A DNA stretch of 64,000 nucleotides from AP-15 sp963703665. GTDB lineage: Bacteria; Pseudomonadota; Alphaproteobacteria; ATCC43930; CGMCC-115725. The position numbers and the translations under genes were made by a program. Of the stretch, positions 18,084-26,127 are shown in pieces. The stretch's first letter is position 1, and every line of letters begins with the position of its first letter. The stretch lies in NCBI GenBank assembly GCA_963703665.1, contig CAVPFB010000010.1:248001-312000 (forward strand), read 5' to 3'. The notes under the pieces were generated by a model. That model did not search any database and was not told where the DNA came from. It saw only the letters and a list, made by a program, of their open reading frames with translations.

Positions 18084-18380
18084 GGTCTGAAAATAGATGC
18101 TGAAGGCGCAGAAGAATCAATTATCGAGGACATGCACCAACGCATTGTCGATCATCAACCGTCTTTTATCCTTGAGCTCAATGCTGTACGTTATAAGAAA
18201 CCCAAAGAATTACTTCAACATCTGATCTCCGTATACAAAATAATATGTTATTTGGATTTTCACAGCAACCTGGTTCGCGCGACCGATACAGAATTGGTAT
18301 CGCGACGTGTCGGAGAAGACTGGCTGCTATTTTTCGACCGGATACTGCTCTCTCTTGAGAGAGAGGCACAGCGCACGTGA
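18084..18380 (+). pseudogene. 3' fragment of an FkbM methyltransferase gene
   Basis: About 98 codons matching the last part of the intact FkbM protein at 15547-16584. It starts inside the family landmark (LKIDAEGAEESIIEDMHQ) and runs through CYLDFHSNLVRATD to VGEDWLLFFD. Most positions are identical, but there are scattered changes throughout, so the duplication is not recent. Upstream sequence lacks the SAM-binding motif, and no start codon sits at the homology edge, so it cannot be a working enzyme. Confidence 0.8.
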
Positions 18381-18480
18381 GCGCACCCCGCATAGGATCC
18401 GGTTGAAGGCCGCCGCCTTGCTGCCGCCGACCCGTGCAGGCCCGCGAAAACCCGGCCTTTCAGCGGCAGTCGACAACCGG

Positions 18481-18572
18481 TGGCGGAGGGGATGAGATTC
18501 GAACTCACGATAGGGGTTTAACCCTATAACGGTTTAGCAAACCGCCGCCTTCAGCCACTCGGCCACCCCTCC
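18481..18572 (-). tRNA. tRNA-Ser (anticodon GCU)
   Basis: The minus strand reads GGAGGGGTGGCCGAGTGG at the 5' end and closes with CCCCTCCGCCA, pairing the acceptor stem with an encoded CCA. The anticodon loop TTGCTAA gives GCU (reads AGC/AGU). A long variable arm and a GTTCGAATC T-loop are present, as expected for tRNA-Ser. Its 3' end points at the capsule locus. Confidence 0.97.
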
Positions 18573-18701
18573 ACCGATCCAAAGGGTCGACACGGCGTAT
18601 GCCGGCAATCTTCTAGCCAAGGCTCGGCGCCGAGTCAATTCGGCCGCAGCCCGGCCTGTGGCAAATGCCCGACCCGACCAGGCGTCTACCAGGTCCGCGG
18701 C

Positions 18702-19565
18702 TCAGTCGAGCCGGCGGTGCAGGCCGGTCGCCACGTCGAGGTATTCCGGGTCGTCCGGGCCGAGGATGCCGCGGCGGACGGCGAAATCGAGGATCACGAG
18801 ATTGACGTTGAACTTGAAATCGAAGCTGCTGCGGATCCGCTCGATCACCGCGGTCGCCGGCATCAGCTCGAACCCGACGAATTCGCCGTCGCGGTTTTCC
18901 GGCACGAAAGCATCCGGCACCTCGAGATCGTAGACGAACAGCACGTCGTCGCGGATGCCGAGCGTGGTTTCCATGCGGTAGGAGACGGCGCCGGCGGGGC
19001 ATGCCCGCTCGATCAGCCGCAGCGGGATCTTGGCTTCTTCGTCGGCTTCCTTGATCAGCGTCTCAAAGAGCCCGTAACCGTTGCCGATGCCGCCGGCGAC
19101 GAGGTTGTCGAGCTTGTTCGGCGCCACCCGTTTGTCCGGCGCGCGGCGGCCGACCCACAGCGCCAGCTCGCCCCCTGCCTTGCCCCCTGTGCGCCGATAA
19201 CCGTTCAGGTGCACCCCATAGGCCCGCGTGCCAAAAAACGGGACGGCGCCCCGGTCGAGGCGAAAGATCGGCGACCCGCCCCAGCGCGGCGCGACGTCGA
19301 ACGTCTCGCTGCGCGTTTTCGGGATCTGCTTTTCGCCGACCAGCGCGTCGACGACCCGATCGACCGCCCGGCTGATCGCGGCGGCGTCGCCCCGCGCGAC
19401 CAGCGCCACCTTGTCCTCGAACACCGCGAACACCTCGGGAAAGCGCCGCAGCGCCTCGGCGTTGTCGCGCCGCACCAGCCCGATCCGGTCGTCACCGGCG
19501 ATCAGCGGCATGCATCCGGCCGGGTCACAGTTGTTGCAGCGTGCGAGATGGTCGCGGAACGACAT
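18702..19565 (-). CDS. NUDIX hydrolase with DUF4743 N-terminal domain
   Basis: A 287-residue protein with an N-terminal DUF4743-like region (MSFRDHLARCNNCDPAGCMP) followed by a NUDIX fold. The NUDIX box is divergent: GNGYGLFETLIKEADEEAKI has KE in place of RE and Lys where Gly is usual, as in the plant and fungal Nudix 20/24-type enzymes linked to damaged thiamine diphosphate. Acidic metal ligands of the box (KEADEEA) are kept. It follows the ACT-like gene by 17 bases on the same strand, so the two are likely co-transcribed. The upstream in-frame extension overlaps that gene and is rejected as the start. Confidence 0.83.
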   Translation of the reverse strand: MSFRDHLARCNNCDPAGCMPLIAGDDRIGLVRRDNAEALRRFPEVFAVFEDKVALVARGDAAAISRAVDRVVDALVGEKQIPKTRSETFDVAPRWGGSPIFRLDRGAVPFFGTRAYGVHLNGYRRTGGKAGGELALWVGRRAPDKRVAPNKLDNLVAGGIGNGYGLFETLIKEADEEAKIPLRLIERACPAGAVSYRMETTLGIRDDVLFVYDLEVPDAFVPENRDGEFVGFELMPATAVIERIRSSFDFKFNVNLVILDFAVRRGILGPDDPEYLDVATGLHRRLD

Positions 19566-19582
19566 CGACGGCAACGCTCGGT

Positions 19583-19885
19583 TCAGTCGGCGCCCAGCGG
19601 CCGGCAGCAGGTCGATACCGTTTCGACCGAAACGATCTGTTTCAGACAAGCGGCGATATAGTCGGCGGTGTCGCGGCCGAGCCCCCGCATCTCGATCTCG
19701 ATCGCCAACCCGGCCCGATCGGCCCCCGACAGCGCGCTGCGCCACCCCGAGGGCACCAGGCCGCGCTTGGCGAAGAGCTCGAGGACGCGCGGCATCACGC
19801 CGGGCTCGGCCATGGCGTGAACGGAAAAATAAGCAGTCTCGCGCAGAGTGGTCTCAGCGAGGCTCGCGACAGACGACATGATCAT
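19583..19885 (-). CDS. Small ACT-like domain protein
   Basis: A 100-residue protein, MIMSSVASLAETTLRETAYF onward, with the beta-alpha-beta rhythm of ACT regulatory domains (AYFSVHAMAEPGVMPRVLELFAKRGLVP, split by helices, then GLAIEIEMRGL). ACT domains usually bind amino acids or small metabolites and pair as dimers. A paired catalytic subunit such as acetolactate synthase is not adjacent here. The start ATG at 19885 is preferred over an ATG two codons further in. It is first of a two-gene unit with the NUDIX hydrolase. The assignment to ACT rests on pattern, not on a strong motif. Confidence 0.6.
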   Translation of the reverse strand: MIMSSVASLAETTLRETAYFSVHAMAEPGVMPRVLELFAKRGLVPSGWRSALSGADRAGLAIEIEMRGLGRDTADYIAACLKQIVSVETVSTCCRPLGAD

Positions 19886-20190
19886 GGTCCTTGGCAGAAA
19901 CGGGGCGAAACAACGGGACCCGAACCCTCGCGGGGCTCGGGACCCTAATTCGCCGCTCGCGCCCGCCATTTGTCTGCGCAGCCATAGCGCAAGATGTAGG
20001 CCCGACCGAGGCACCCGTCAACTTGCTATGACCACCCGGACGTGACCGCCCGACATGACTGCCCCCGATATGACCGCCGCCGGATACGACTGCCCGGCCG
20101 TCGGCGCCGAGCTTCCGGATCGAAACCGGATCGAAACGCTCGCCCCTCCTGTTCTCCTGCAAAGCAGCTACGGGACAAGGAGCGGCAGCG

Positions 20191-20325
20191 ATGGCAAGAC
20201 GCATCGTCGTGGACAAGACCGAGGCGCGCCAGGGCAACAAGGAGGGCGTCGTCCGCTACGTCCTGGCGATTTCCCTGGTGCTCGTTGTAGTGCTGTTCGC
20301 GATTGCCTATGTAATCTTTCATTGA
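20191..20325 (+). CDS. Small single-pass membrane protein (44 residues)
   Basis: A short open frame with a good ribosome-binding site (AAGGAG, ten bases before ATG) encodes a charged N-terminus MARRIVVDKTEARQGNKEG and then one hydrophobic span (YVLAISLVLVVVLFAIAYVI). The product would be inserted in the inner membrane with the N-terminus inside. It stops nine bases before the lipoprotein gene at 20335, and both precede mcd, so they could be one transcription unit. Function is unknown. Confidence 0.7.
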   Translation: MARRIVVDKTEARQGNKEGVVRYVLAISLVLVVVLFAIAYVIFH

Positions 20326-20334
20326 ACGGAGGGC

Positions 20335-20556
20335 ATGATGATGCCGCTGCGCGTGGGATTTTTGGCCGCGTTGACGCTCGCTACGGTTTCCGGCTGCAGC
20401 ATCGGGGCACCCGAGCGCGCCAGCAGCATCCAGAACGTGAACGGCATTTCCGACGACATCTCGGCGGTCAGGATGACTCAGTCCGACTCGCTGAAGATCC
20501 CCGATCCGAACCTGCCGACCACCTATCCGCACACCTACCAGCTGCCGCCGGATTAA
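20335..20556 (+). CDS. Small putative lipoprotein (73 residues)
   Basis: A hydrophobic signal (PLRVGFLAALTLATVSGC) ends in a lipobox with Cys21, so the mature chain of about 53 residues should be lipid-anchored. The rest is polar and ends in proline-rich PTTYPHTYQLPPD, with no recognised domain. GGAGG lies just before ATG. It follows the 44-residue membrane protein closely and precedes mcd by about 65 bases. Confidence 0.7.
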   Translation: MMMPLRVGFLAALTLATVSGCSIGAPERASSIQNVNGISDDISAVRMTQSDSLKIPDPNLPTTYPHTYQLPPD

Positions 20557-20622
20557 CCCGGCTGCGTCTTCGCCGAGCCCCGACTCGGCAGGGGTGGCGC
20601 CGATGCGACAGGCAGGCGGCAG

Positions 20623-22278
20623 ATGACCGGCGATTGGCGCTCTTTGTTGGCCACGGCGGAGCGCGCGCTCGGCTCGGCCGAGGCGTTTCTCGCTGCCGCT
20701 CGGGTCCGCCTCGCAGCCCTGGTCGCACCAGACGGCGCGATCGATCCCCGGCTTTTCGATACTCACCAATTCGCCGGCCACGCGCTGGCCTGGGTTGCGG
20801 CCGTGGTCGAAGGGCTGCGCCAGCTCACCCTCTGGGCTCGGCGTCTCGACGACGCCGGCGCATTCGGCCAGGCCGAGGCGCTGATCCTCGAACTCGCTTA
20901 TGGCGAATATTTGGCCCAGCTCGCCGGTGGCGTGCCGATGGCGCAAGGCGAATTCGCCCGGCCGTCTGATCTGGGCTCGAGCGACAGCGAGACGGCGCCG
21001 CTGCGGATGGGCGAGGCGGCGGCGTTGATCGGGGCGCGGCCCGCAGCCCGCTCGCGGCTCGGCGCTTTGCTGGCCGAGAACGGCGAAGATGGGTTTGGAC
21101 GCATCGGTCTCGACGATGCGACCCTGGCCCTGATCCGCGACCAGATACGCCGCTTCGCCGGGCATGCGGTGATGCCCTTTGCCCAGGACTGGCATCGCCG
21201 CGACGTGCTGATCCCATTGCCGCTGATCGAGGAGCTCGGCGGGCTCGGCGTCTTCGGCGTGACGATCCCCGAGGAATATGGCGGGCTCGGCCTCGGCAAG
21301 ACCGCGATGTGCATCGTCTCGGAGGAATTGTCGCGCGCCTATCTGGGTGTCGGCTCGCTCGGCACCCGCTCGGAGATCGCCGGCGAATTGATCCGGGTCA
21401 ATGGCACGCCCGCGCAACGGTCCCGCTGGCTGCCGCAGATAGCGTCGGGGGCGGTGTTGCCGACCGCGGTCTTCACCGAGCCCGCCGCCGGCTCCGACCT
21501 GGCCGCGGTCGCCACCCGCGCGGTGCGCGACGGCGACGTCTATCGCATCTACGGCGCCAAGACCTGGATCACCCACGGCGCCCGCTCGGACTTGATGACG
21601 CTGCTCGCCCGCACCGATCCGGACGAGCCCGGCTATCGCGGATTGAGCATGTTCCTGGCGCCGAAACCGCGCGGCAGCGAGGCCGATCCGTTTCCGGCGT
21701 CGGGGATCGACGGCACCGAGATCCCGGTGCTCGGCTATCGCGGCATGAAGGAATACGAGATCGCCTTCGACGGCTTTGCGGTGGCCGCCGAGGGCCTGCT
21801 CGGCGAGGTCGAGGGGCAGGGGTTCAAGCAACTGATGGCGACCTTTGAGAGTGCACGGATTCAGACCGCCGCACGCGCCGTCGGAGTCGCCCAGAACGCG
21901 CTCGAGCTCGGCCTCGCCTATGCGCTCGAGCGCCGGCAGTTCGGCAAGCCGCTCGCCCAATTCCCGCGGGTCGCCGGCAAGCTCGCGCTGATGGCGGCGG
22001 AAACCATGGTCGCGCGCCAGCTGACCTATTTCGCCGCCCGCGAAAAAGACCGCGGCCGGCGCTGCGACACCGAGGCCGGCATGGCCAAGCTGCTGGCCGC
22101 CCGCGTCGCCTGGTCGAACGCCGACAACGCCTTGCAGATCCACGGCGGCAACGGCTATGCGCTCGAATACCCGATCAGCCGGGTGCTGTGCGACGCACGC
22201 ATCCTCAACATTTTCGAGGGCGCCGCCGAGATCCAGGCGCAGATCGTCGCCCGCGGCCTGATCGCCGGCCGGAATTAG
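20623..22278 (+). CDS. mcd: (2S)-methylsuccinyl-CoA dehydrogenase (ethylmalonyl-CoA pathway)
   Basis: A 551-residue flavoprotein of the acyl-CoA dehydrogenase family with the extra N-terminal domain of about 150 residues that marks methylsuccinyl-CoA dehydrogenase. The core reads GLGVFGVTIPEEYGGLGLGK, SLGTRSEIAGELI, TAVFTEPAAGSDLAAV, MKEYEIAFDGF, and the flavin/tetramer region ALQIHGGNGYALEYPISR. It oxidises (2S)-methylsuccinyl-CoA to mesaconyl-CoA in C2 assimilation, passing electrons to ETF. The gene is followed by a twin-membrane-span protein and by a cobalamin adenosyltransferase, which would serve ethylmalonyl-CoA and methylmalonyl-CoA mutases of the same pathway. No crotonyl-CoA carboxylase gene is seen in this window. 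Confidence 0.9.
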   Translation: MTGDWRSLLATAERALGSAEAFLAAARVRLAALVAPDGAIDPRLFDTHQFAGHALAWVAAVVEGLRQLTLWARRLDDAGAFGQAEALILELAYGEYLAQLAGGVPMAQGEFARPSDLGSSDSETAPLRMGEAAALIGARPAARSRLGALLAENGEDGFGRIGLDDATLALIRDQIRRFAGHAVMPFAQDWHRRDVLIPLPLIEELGGLGVFGVTIPEEYGGLGLGKTAMCIVSEELSRAYLGVGSLGTRSEIAGELIRVNGTPAQRSRWLPQIASGAVLPTAVFTEPAAGSDLAAVATRAVRDGDVYRIYGAKTWITHGARSDLMTLLARTDPDEPGYRGLSMFLAPKPRGSEADPFPASGIDGTEIPVLGYRGMKEYEIAFDGFAVAAEGLLGEVEGQGFKQLMATFESARIQTAARAVGVAQNALELGLAYALERRQFGKPLAQFPRVAGKLALMAAETMVARQLTYFAAREKDRGRRCDTEAGMAKLLAARVAWSNADNALQIHGGNGYALEYPISRVLCDARILNIFEGAAEIQAQIVARGLIAGRN

Positions 22279-22356
22279 AGATCGAGCTCCCGCACCTGAT
22301 CGTTCCCCGCGAATCAAAGCTCGCCGCAGCCGGGCCAGAGGCCCATATTCATCGGT

Positions 22357-22548
22357 ATGACGACCTTTGTGACGGGCCTTTTGGTGCTGGCCCTGGCCGG
22401 CGTGCTGATCGTGCTCGGTCTCGGCATCGCCCAGATGCTGCGCGGCGGCAACCCGCGCCGCTCGAACAAGCTGATGCAGGCGCGCGTCGTGATGCAGGGG
22501 CTGGCGCTGCTGCTGCTCGCCATCCTGATGCTGCTGGGCCGGCGTTAG
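22357..22548 (+). CDS. Twin-transmembrane protein (HIG1-like, 63 residues)
   Basis: A 63-residue protein with two hydrophobic segments (GLLVLALAGVLIVLGLGIAQ and ARVVMQGLALLLLAILML) joined by a basic loop GGNPRRSNKLMQARV. This hairpin resembles bacterial HIG1-domain proteins. In alphaproteobacteria such genes are often found next to cobalamin adenosyltransferase, as here, with 30 bases between them. The role is not established. Confidence 0.75.
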   Translation: MTTFVTGLLVLALAGVLIVLGLGIAQMLRGGNPRRSNKLMQARVVMQGLALLLLAILMLLGRR

Positions 22549-22578
22549 CTCCCCGGCCCCGGTATCGAGCTATCGACC

Positions 22579-23181
22579 ATGGTGCGGCTGACCCGGATCT
22601 ACACGCGCGGCGGCGACAACGGCGAGACCTCGCTCGGCGATGGCTCGCGCGTGCCCAAGCACTCGCTGCGGGTCGTTGCCTACGGCACGGTCGACGAGGC
22701 CAACGCCGCGATCGGCCTCGCCCGCCTCCATGTCAATGCCGGGGTGGATCGCGGGGCCGATCCCGAGGCCGACGCCATGCTCGGCCGTATTCAGAATGAT
22801 TTGTTCGATCTCGGCGCCGATCTGTGCACGCCCGAGGAGGGCCGGCGCGGCGCCGATCAGAGAAGGGCCGGCGCCCTGCGCATCCTCGCCGCCCAGGTCG
22901 AGCGCCTGGAGCGCGAGATCGACGCGATCAACGCGCCCCTGCGCCCGCTCGACTCGTTCATCCTGCCGGGCGGCACCGCGGCTGCCGCCTATCTCCATCT
23001 GGCGCGCACGGTGACCCGCCGGGCCGAGCGCCTGGTCGGCGAGCTGACCCAAAGCGAAAGGATCAACCCGGAGGCGCTCAAATACCTGAACCGCCTCTCC
23101 GACCATCTCTTCGTGCTCGGCCGCCGGCTCAACGACAACGGCGCCCGCGACGTGCTCTGGGTCCCCGGCGCCACCGGTTGA
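22579..23181 (+). CDS. Cob(I)yrinic acid a,c-diamide / cob(I)alamin adenosyltransferase, PduO type
   Basis: A 200-residue PduO/MMAB-type enzyme that makes adenosylcobalamin from ATP and reduced corrinoid. Family features are IYTRGGDNGETSLGDG near the N-terminus (ATP site), AYGTVDEANAAIG, QNDLFDLGADLC, and the C-terminal YLNRLSDHLFVLGR. The Asp/Arg contacts of the active site (RAERLVGEL, LSDHLF) are present. With mcd upstream, its cofactor most likely feeds the B12-dependent mutases of the ethylmalonyl-CoA pathway. No cobalamin riboswitch was recognised upstream. Confidence 0.9.
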   Translation: MVRLTRIYTRGGDNGETSLGDGSRVPKHSLRVVAYGTVDEANAAIGLARLHVNAGVDRGADPEADAMLGRIQNDLFDLGADLCTPEEGRRGADQRRAGALRILAAQVERLEREIDAINAPLRPLDSFILPGGTAAAAYLHLARTVTRRAERLVGELTQSERINPEALKYLNRLSDHLFVLGRRLNDNGARDVLWVPGATG

Positions 23182-23318
23182 ACCGCGCGGTTCGATCGCA
23201 GCTTCGTCCCGACCCCGGCTGAGCCAAAGTGTAGAAAACCACGACATCGGGTCGCGGCCGCCACTCGATGGTCGGCAAACGGTCTGAATTCCGCGCCCAC
23301 AAAATTTCCGGTGATACC

Positions 23319-23336
23319 TTAGCGAATTTTCGCTAA
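23319..23336. repeat. Perfect inverted repeat upstream of the peptidase gene
   Basis: TTAGCGAA-TT-TTCGCTAA is a perfect 8-base inverted repeat, in an AT-rich pocket about 140 bases before the G1 peptidase start. It has no T-run, so a regulator-binding site is more likely than a terminator. No matching site was noticed elsewhere by eye. Confidence 0.5.
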
Positions 23337-23474
23337 TTACGACATTCGGCTGACGTTTTTTCAACTTATTGGCCGATAAAGTCCCGATTTGCCGCTCCGG
23401 GCAGTCGGAAGCTCGCTGGTGAACTCTCGATCCGATCGCCGCGGCGCTCGTGCCACCCAGCCGCGAGGAAAGAG

Positions 23475-24593
23475 ATGAAGCCGAAATTTTTATTGAGTGG
23501 CGCTGCCTGTGTTCTCGCCGCGGCTCTGACTTTGGCGCCGGTTGCCGCTCACCCCGCCGGCCCCTCCGGCCGGTTCACGCATCTACCCATGCAGCCCCGC
23601 CGCAATCCCGACGGAACCTTTGTGCGCCTTCGCGGCACGGTTACGACGTCGAGCTGGTCGGGATATGCCGTCACCGCCGCAGCGCCTTATACCAGCGCAT
23701 CGGCGACGTGGCAGGTCCCGAACGTATCCTATGACGGCGGTCAGACCCCTTACGGTTATGAATACGTCTTCAACTGGGTCGGGGTTGGCGGCGACGGCGA
23801 TGCGACCCTGATTCAGCTTGGCACCGAGTTGGTGGTCTCGACCGCCGGGGTCACATCCTTCTATACTTGGTACGAACTTTATCCTGCGGTCAGCGAGCCA
23901 GCCGGGTTGACGGTAAAGCCGGGCGACATCGTCAGCGCATCGCTGCAATGCACCGCCGCCTGCTCGCCGGCCCAGACCCAGACCTGGCGGCTGACCTTAT
24001 CCGACGAGACGACCGGTGCGGCATGGACGCAGAGCTTCCAATACCAGTCGAGCATGGCATCGGCCGAATGGATCACCGAGCCGCCGTACTACAACGGCTT
24101 CCTGCCGCTCGCGGATTATGACCAGGCGACATTCGACCCGGTCGAGGCCAACGGTACCAACCCGAACCTGTCGCTGTCGACGAACGGTATCATCGCGCTC
24201 GACCAATGGGGCCAGACCTCGAACCCATCCGCCCCGGCGAGCGGCGACGTGTTCAGCACCTGTTGGGGCAGCAGCTCGTTGACGCCGTGCACCGCCGGCT
24301 CGTTCACGACGCCCCCGCCGGTGGTCACCGCCTCCCTTTCGGCCAACCCGAAATCGATCAGCGCCGGCCAGTCGTCCGCCTTGTCCTGGAGCTCGACCAA
24401 CGCCACCTCATGCGCCGGTCAGGGCTTCATCGCGTCCGGGATTTCTGGCTCCGCCGTCGTCTCACCCACCGGGACGACCTCTTATGCGGTCACCTGCACG
24501 GACGGCGCAGATCCGGCCACGGCGATGGCCACGGTGACCGTCGCTTCGCCCGGCGGGACGACCTGCCACGGCGGCAAGAAGAAGTGCGGCTGA
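23475..24593 (+). CDS. Secreted G1-family glutamic peptidase (eqolisin) with C-terminal Ig-like domain
   Basis: A 372-residue exported protein. Residues 1-26 are a signal peptide (FLLSGAACVLAAALTLAPVAA). The catalytic domain matches the G1/eqolisin family: TSSWSGYAVT around 59-68, the catalytic Gln80 in ATWQVPNV, GGDGDATLIQLGTE, and the catalytic Glu198 in SAEWITEPP. Such enzymes are acid endopeptidases, best known from fungi. From about residue 285 a small Ser/Thr-rich module follows (SLSANPKSISAGQSSALSWS), resembling bacterial Ig-like repeats with two Cys, then a tail CHGGKKKCG. GAGGAAAGAG precedes the ATG. It converges on the PEP-CTERM gene and shares a terminator with it. Extracellular or periplasmic action is expected. 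Confidence 0.87.
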   Translation: MKPKFLLSGAACVLAAALTLAPVAAHPAGPSGRFTHLPMQPRRNPDGTFVRLRGTVTTSSWSGYAVTAAAPYTSASATWQVPNVSYDGGQTPYGYEYVFNWVGVGGDGDATLIQLGTELVVSTAGVTSFYTWYELYPAVSEPAGLTVKPGDIVSASLQCTAACSPAQTQTWRLTLSDETTGAAWTQSFQYQSSMASAEWITEPPYYNGFLPLADYDQATFDPVEANGTNPNLSLSTNGIIALDQWGQTSNPSAPASGDVFSTCWGSSSLTPCTAGSFTTPPPVVTASLSANPKSISAGQSSALSWSSTNATSCAGQGFIASGISGSAVVSPTGTTSYAVTCTDGADPATAMATVTVASPGGTTCHGGKKKCG

Positions 24594-24638
24594 GCCGACG
24601 GTCTATCAATGACCGGGCGAACCCGCCCAGACGCAAAA

Positions 24639-24660
24639 GGCGCGACCCGAACGTCGCGCC
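24639..24660. terminator. Hairpin terminator between convergent genes
   Basis: A perfect 8-base stem (GGCGCGAC / GTCGCGCC, six-base loop) lies between the peptidase and PEP-CTERM genes. Read on the minus strand it is followed by TTTTGCG, so it fits best as the PEP-CTERM gene terminator and may serve both. A second small GGGCG/CGCCC hairpin lies just before it at about 24614-24627. Confidence 0.65.
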
Positions 24661-24688
24661 CGTTGTGTCAATCGAAGAGATGGAAAGC

Positions 24689-25429
24689 TCAGGCCGATCT
24701 GCGGCGCCACACGAAGCCGAAGAGAACCAGCGCGCTGCCGACGAGTGCCAGAGCGCTCGGCTCGGGAATCAACGGCGGGCCTGAAGCGCAGTTGGGAGTA
24801 CCGGGGGTGCAGGCGCTGCCCACCAGGAAGGTGTCGGGTGTGGTGCCGAAATCGAAGGTCACACCGGTTATCGTCGTGGCGGCCGTGATGGCCGAATCCG
24901 CGATATCGAACGTGCCCGTCCCGTTAATGTACGGAGAAAAGTTCCCGTTTGTGATCGAAGAATTCGCGCTGCTGTAATTGCCGCTCCCGTCCGGCGGGCC
25001 GATAATCATGTTTATAGGCGGCCCACCGACCGCAAAACTACCGGCTGTTTCGAGCACGATCATGCTGCCACTTGCACCGGTCCCCCAGTGCGTCGGCGGA
25101 CCGGGGGAGGTGGTATATGGTCCGGTGGTGCTCGTGACGGTGATCAAAGAACCAGCCTGAGAGGACAGCGTCGGCGTACCCGCAGAACCACTGGGGGTAA
25201 TCTCGATGCTGCTGAGCAGATCGCCGGCCGATCTCGGGTTGGCCTCCGTGTCGTTCAGCACTACGAGCAGCGTGCCGGCTCCCGGAGTTATCGAGGCGTT
25301 GGCAGCGCACGCCTCGCTGCAGCCGCCAGTGACGTTAAAATCGAAAGTCGTCGCCTGCGCGGTCTCTACCACAGCGAGCAACGAAGCCGCAGCGACCGCA
25401 CCGGCAAGGGCCAAATGGAATTTCCGCAT
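24689..25429 (-). CDS. PEP-CTERM sorting domain protein
   Basis: A 246-residue exported protein. The N-terminal signal is MRKFHLALAGAVAAASLLAV, and the C-terminus has the PEP-CTERM tripartite signal: IPEPSALALVGSALVLFGF followed by WRRR. The body is rich in Gly, Ser, Thr and Asn (GPPDGSGNYSSANSSITNGN) and low in Lys, as is usual for these surface or matrix proteins. An exosortase (EpsH-type) would cut after the PEP motif; none is encoded in this window. AGGAGG precedes the start. Possible role: extracellular matrix along with polysaccharide export. Confidence 0.88.
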   Translation of the reverse strand: MRKFHLALAGAVAAASLLAVVETAQATTFDFNVTGGCSEACAANASITPGAGTLLVVLNDTEANPRSAGDLLSSIEITPSGSAGTPTLSSQAGSLITVTSTTGPYTTSPGPPTHWGTGASGSMIVLETAGSFAVGGPPINMIIGPPDGSGNYSSANSSITNGNFSPYINGTGTFDIADSAITAATTITGVTFDFGTTPDTFLVGSACTPGTPNCASGPPLIPEPSALALVGSALVLFGFVWRRRSA

Positions 25430-26127
25430 CAAATCCTCCTGGTGTCTCGCTGACCAAAGATGTCGCCGCCCACCCCCGCGATCCCGGCGATGCCAGTACG
25501 GAGGCAAGGTCCGTGCCAAGCTCCTTAACCCTTTGGAGAGTGACAATATAAATGGTTAAGACAATTCGGAGAGATAAGCAATTGTCAAAGATTCCGACAG
25601 ATTTTGCAATGATGCCCGGGGCCGCCTCTCGGCTCCGACGACATAAGACATCCTGCTGTTCCAATGAACTGTTCCGGTATACCCCCTATAAACAACATGA
25701 TCTTAGCTTTTAGGAGCAAACTCCTTGTAAATACCGAAGGATACTTATGCATAACCACGTCTATTTCGCCAAATTTCTGGCACGCGATGCTACTGCTTGG
25801 TCCCCGGCAACGCAAATTACGCACGGTGAGCGTCTATATCGGGACGCCCATAGTCACGTGATCGACATCGAGCCCGCGAATCGGCCGAGGCAGGGCGGTG
25901 TAAAAAATTCCGCCACATCGACACCGGAATCCACCCAGAGTCTAAACGCGCATGGCGAAAAGTCGGAGTGCTTCAGCCGATTCGGAAAGGGGCCTGAGGC
26001 ATTTTTGGGGCCGGGAACAGCGCCCGTCTTAGGAATCCTAAGGAGATCCGGGGTCACGGCGATCCCGCCGCGCTTACGTTTTGACGCGCCGACCGATACC
26101 GATCCGTCCTCCACCGTCTGCTGTAAA
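25430..26127. other. Long intergenic region
   Basis: About 700 bases upstream of the PEP-CTERM gene with lower GC than the surroundings. Short open frames exist on both strands but none has a recognisable product or a convincing ribosome-binding site. It must contain the PEP-CTERM promoter. Confidence 0.4.

Noticed and set aside
20026..22317. A 763-residue open frame on the minus strand opposite mcd
   Set aside because: It mirrors the mcd gene, lacks any recognisable domain and arises from the strong GC codon bias; the plus-strand protein is clearly a known family.
23182..23474. The inverted repeat at 23319 as a terminator of the adenosyltransferase gene
   Set aside because: The stem is AT-rich and has no following T-run; it also lies about 140 bases from the stop codon.
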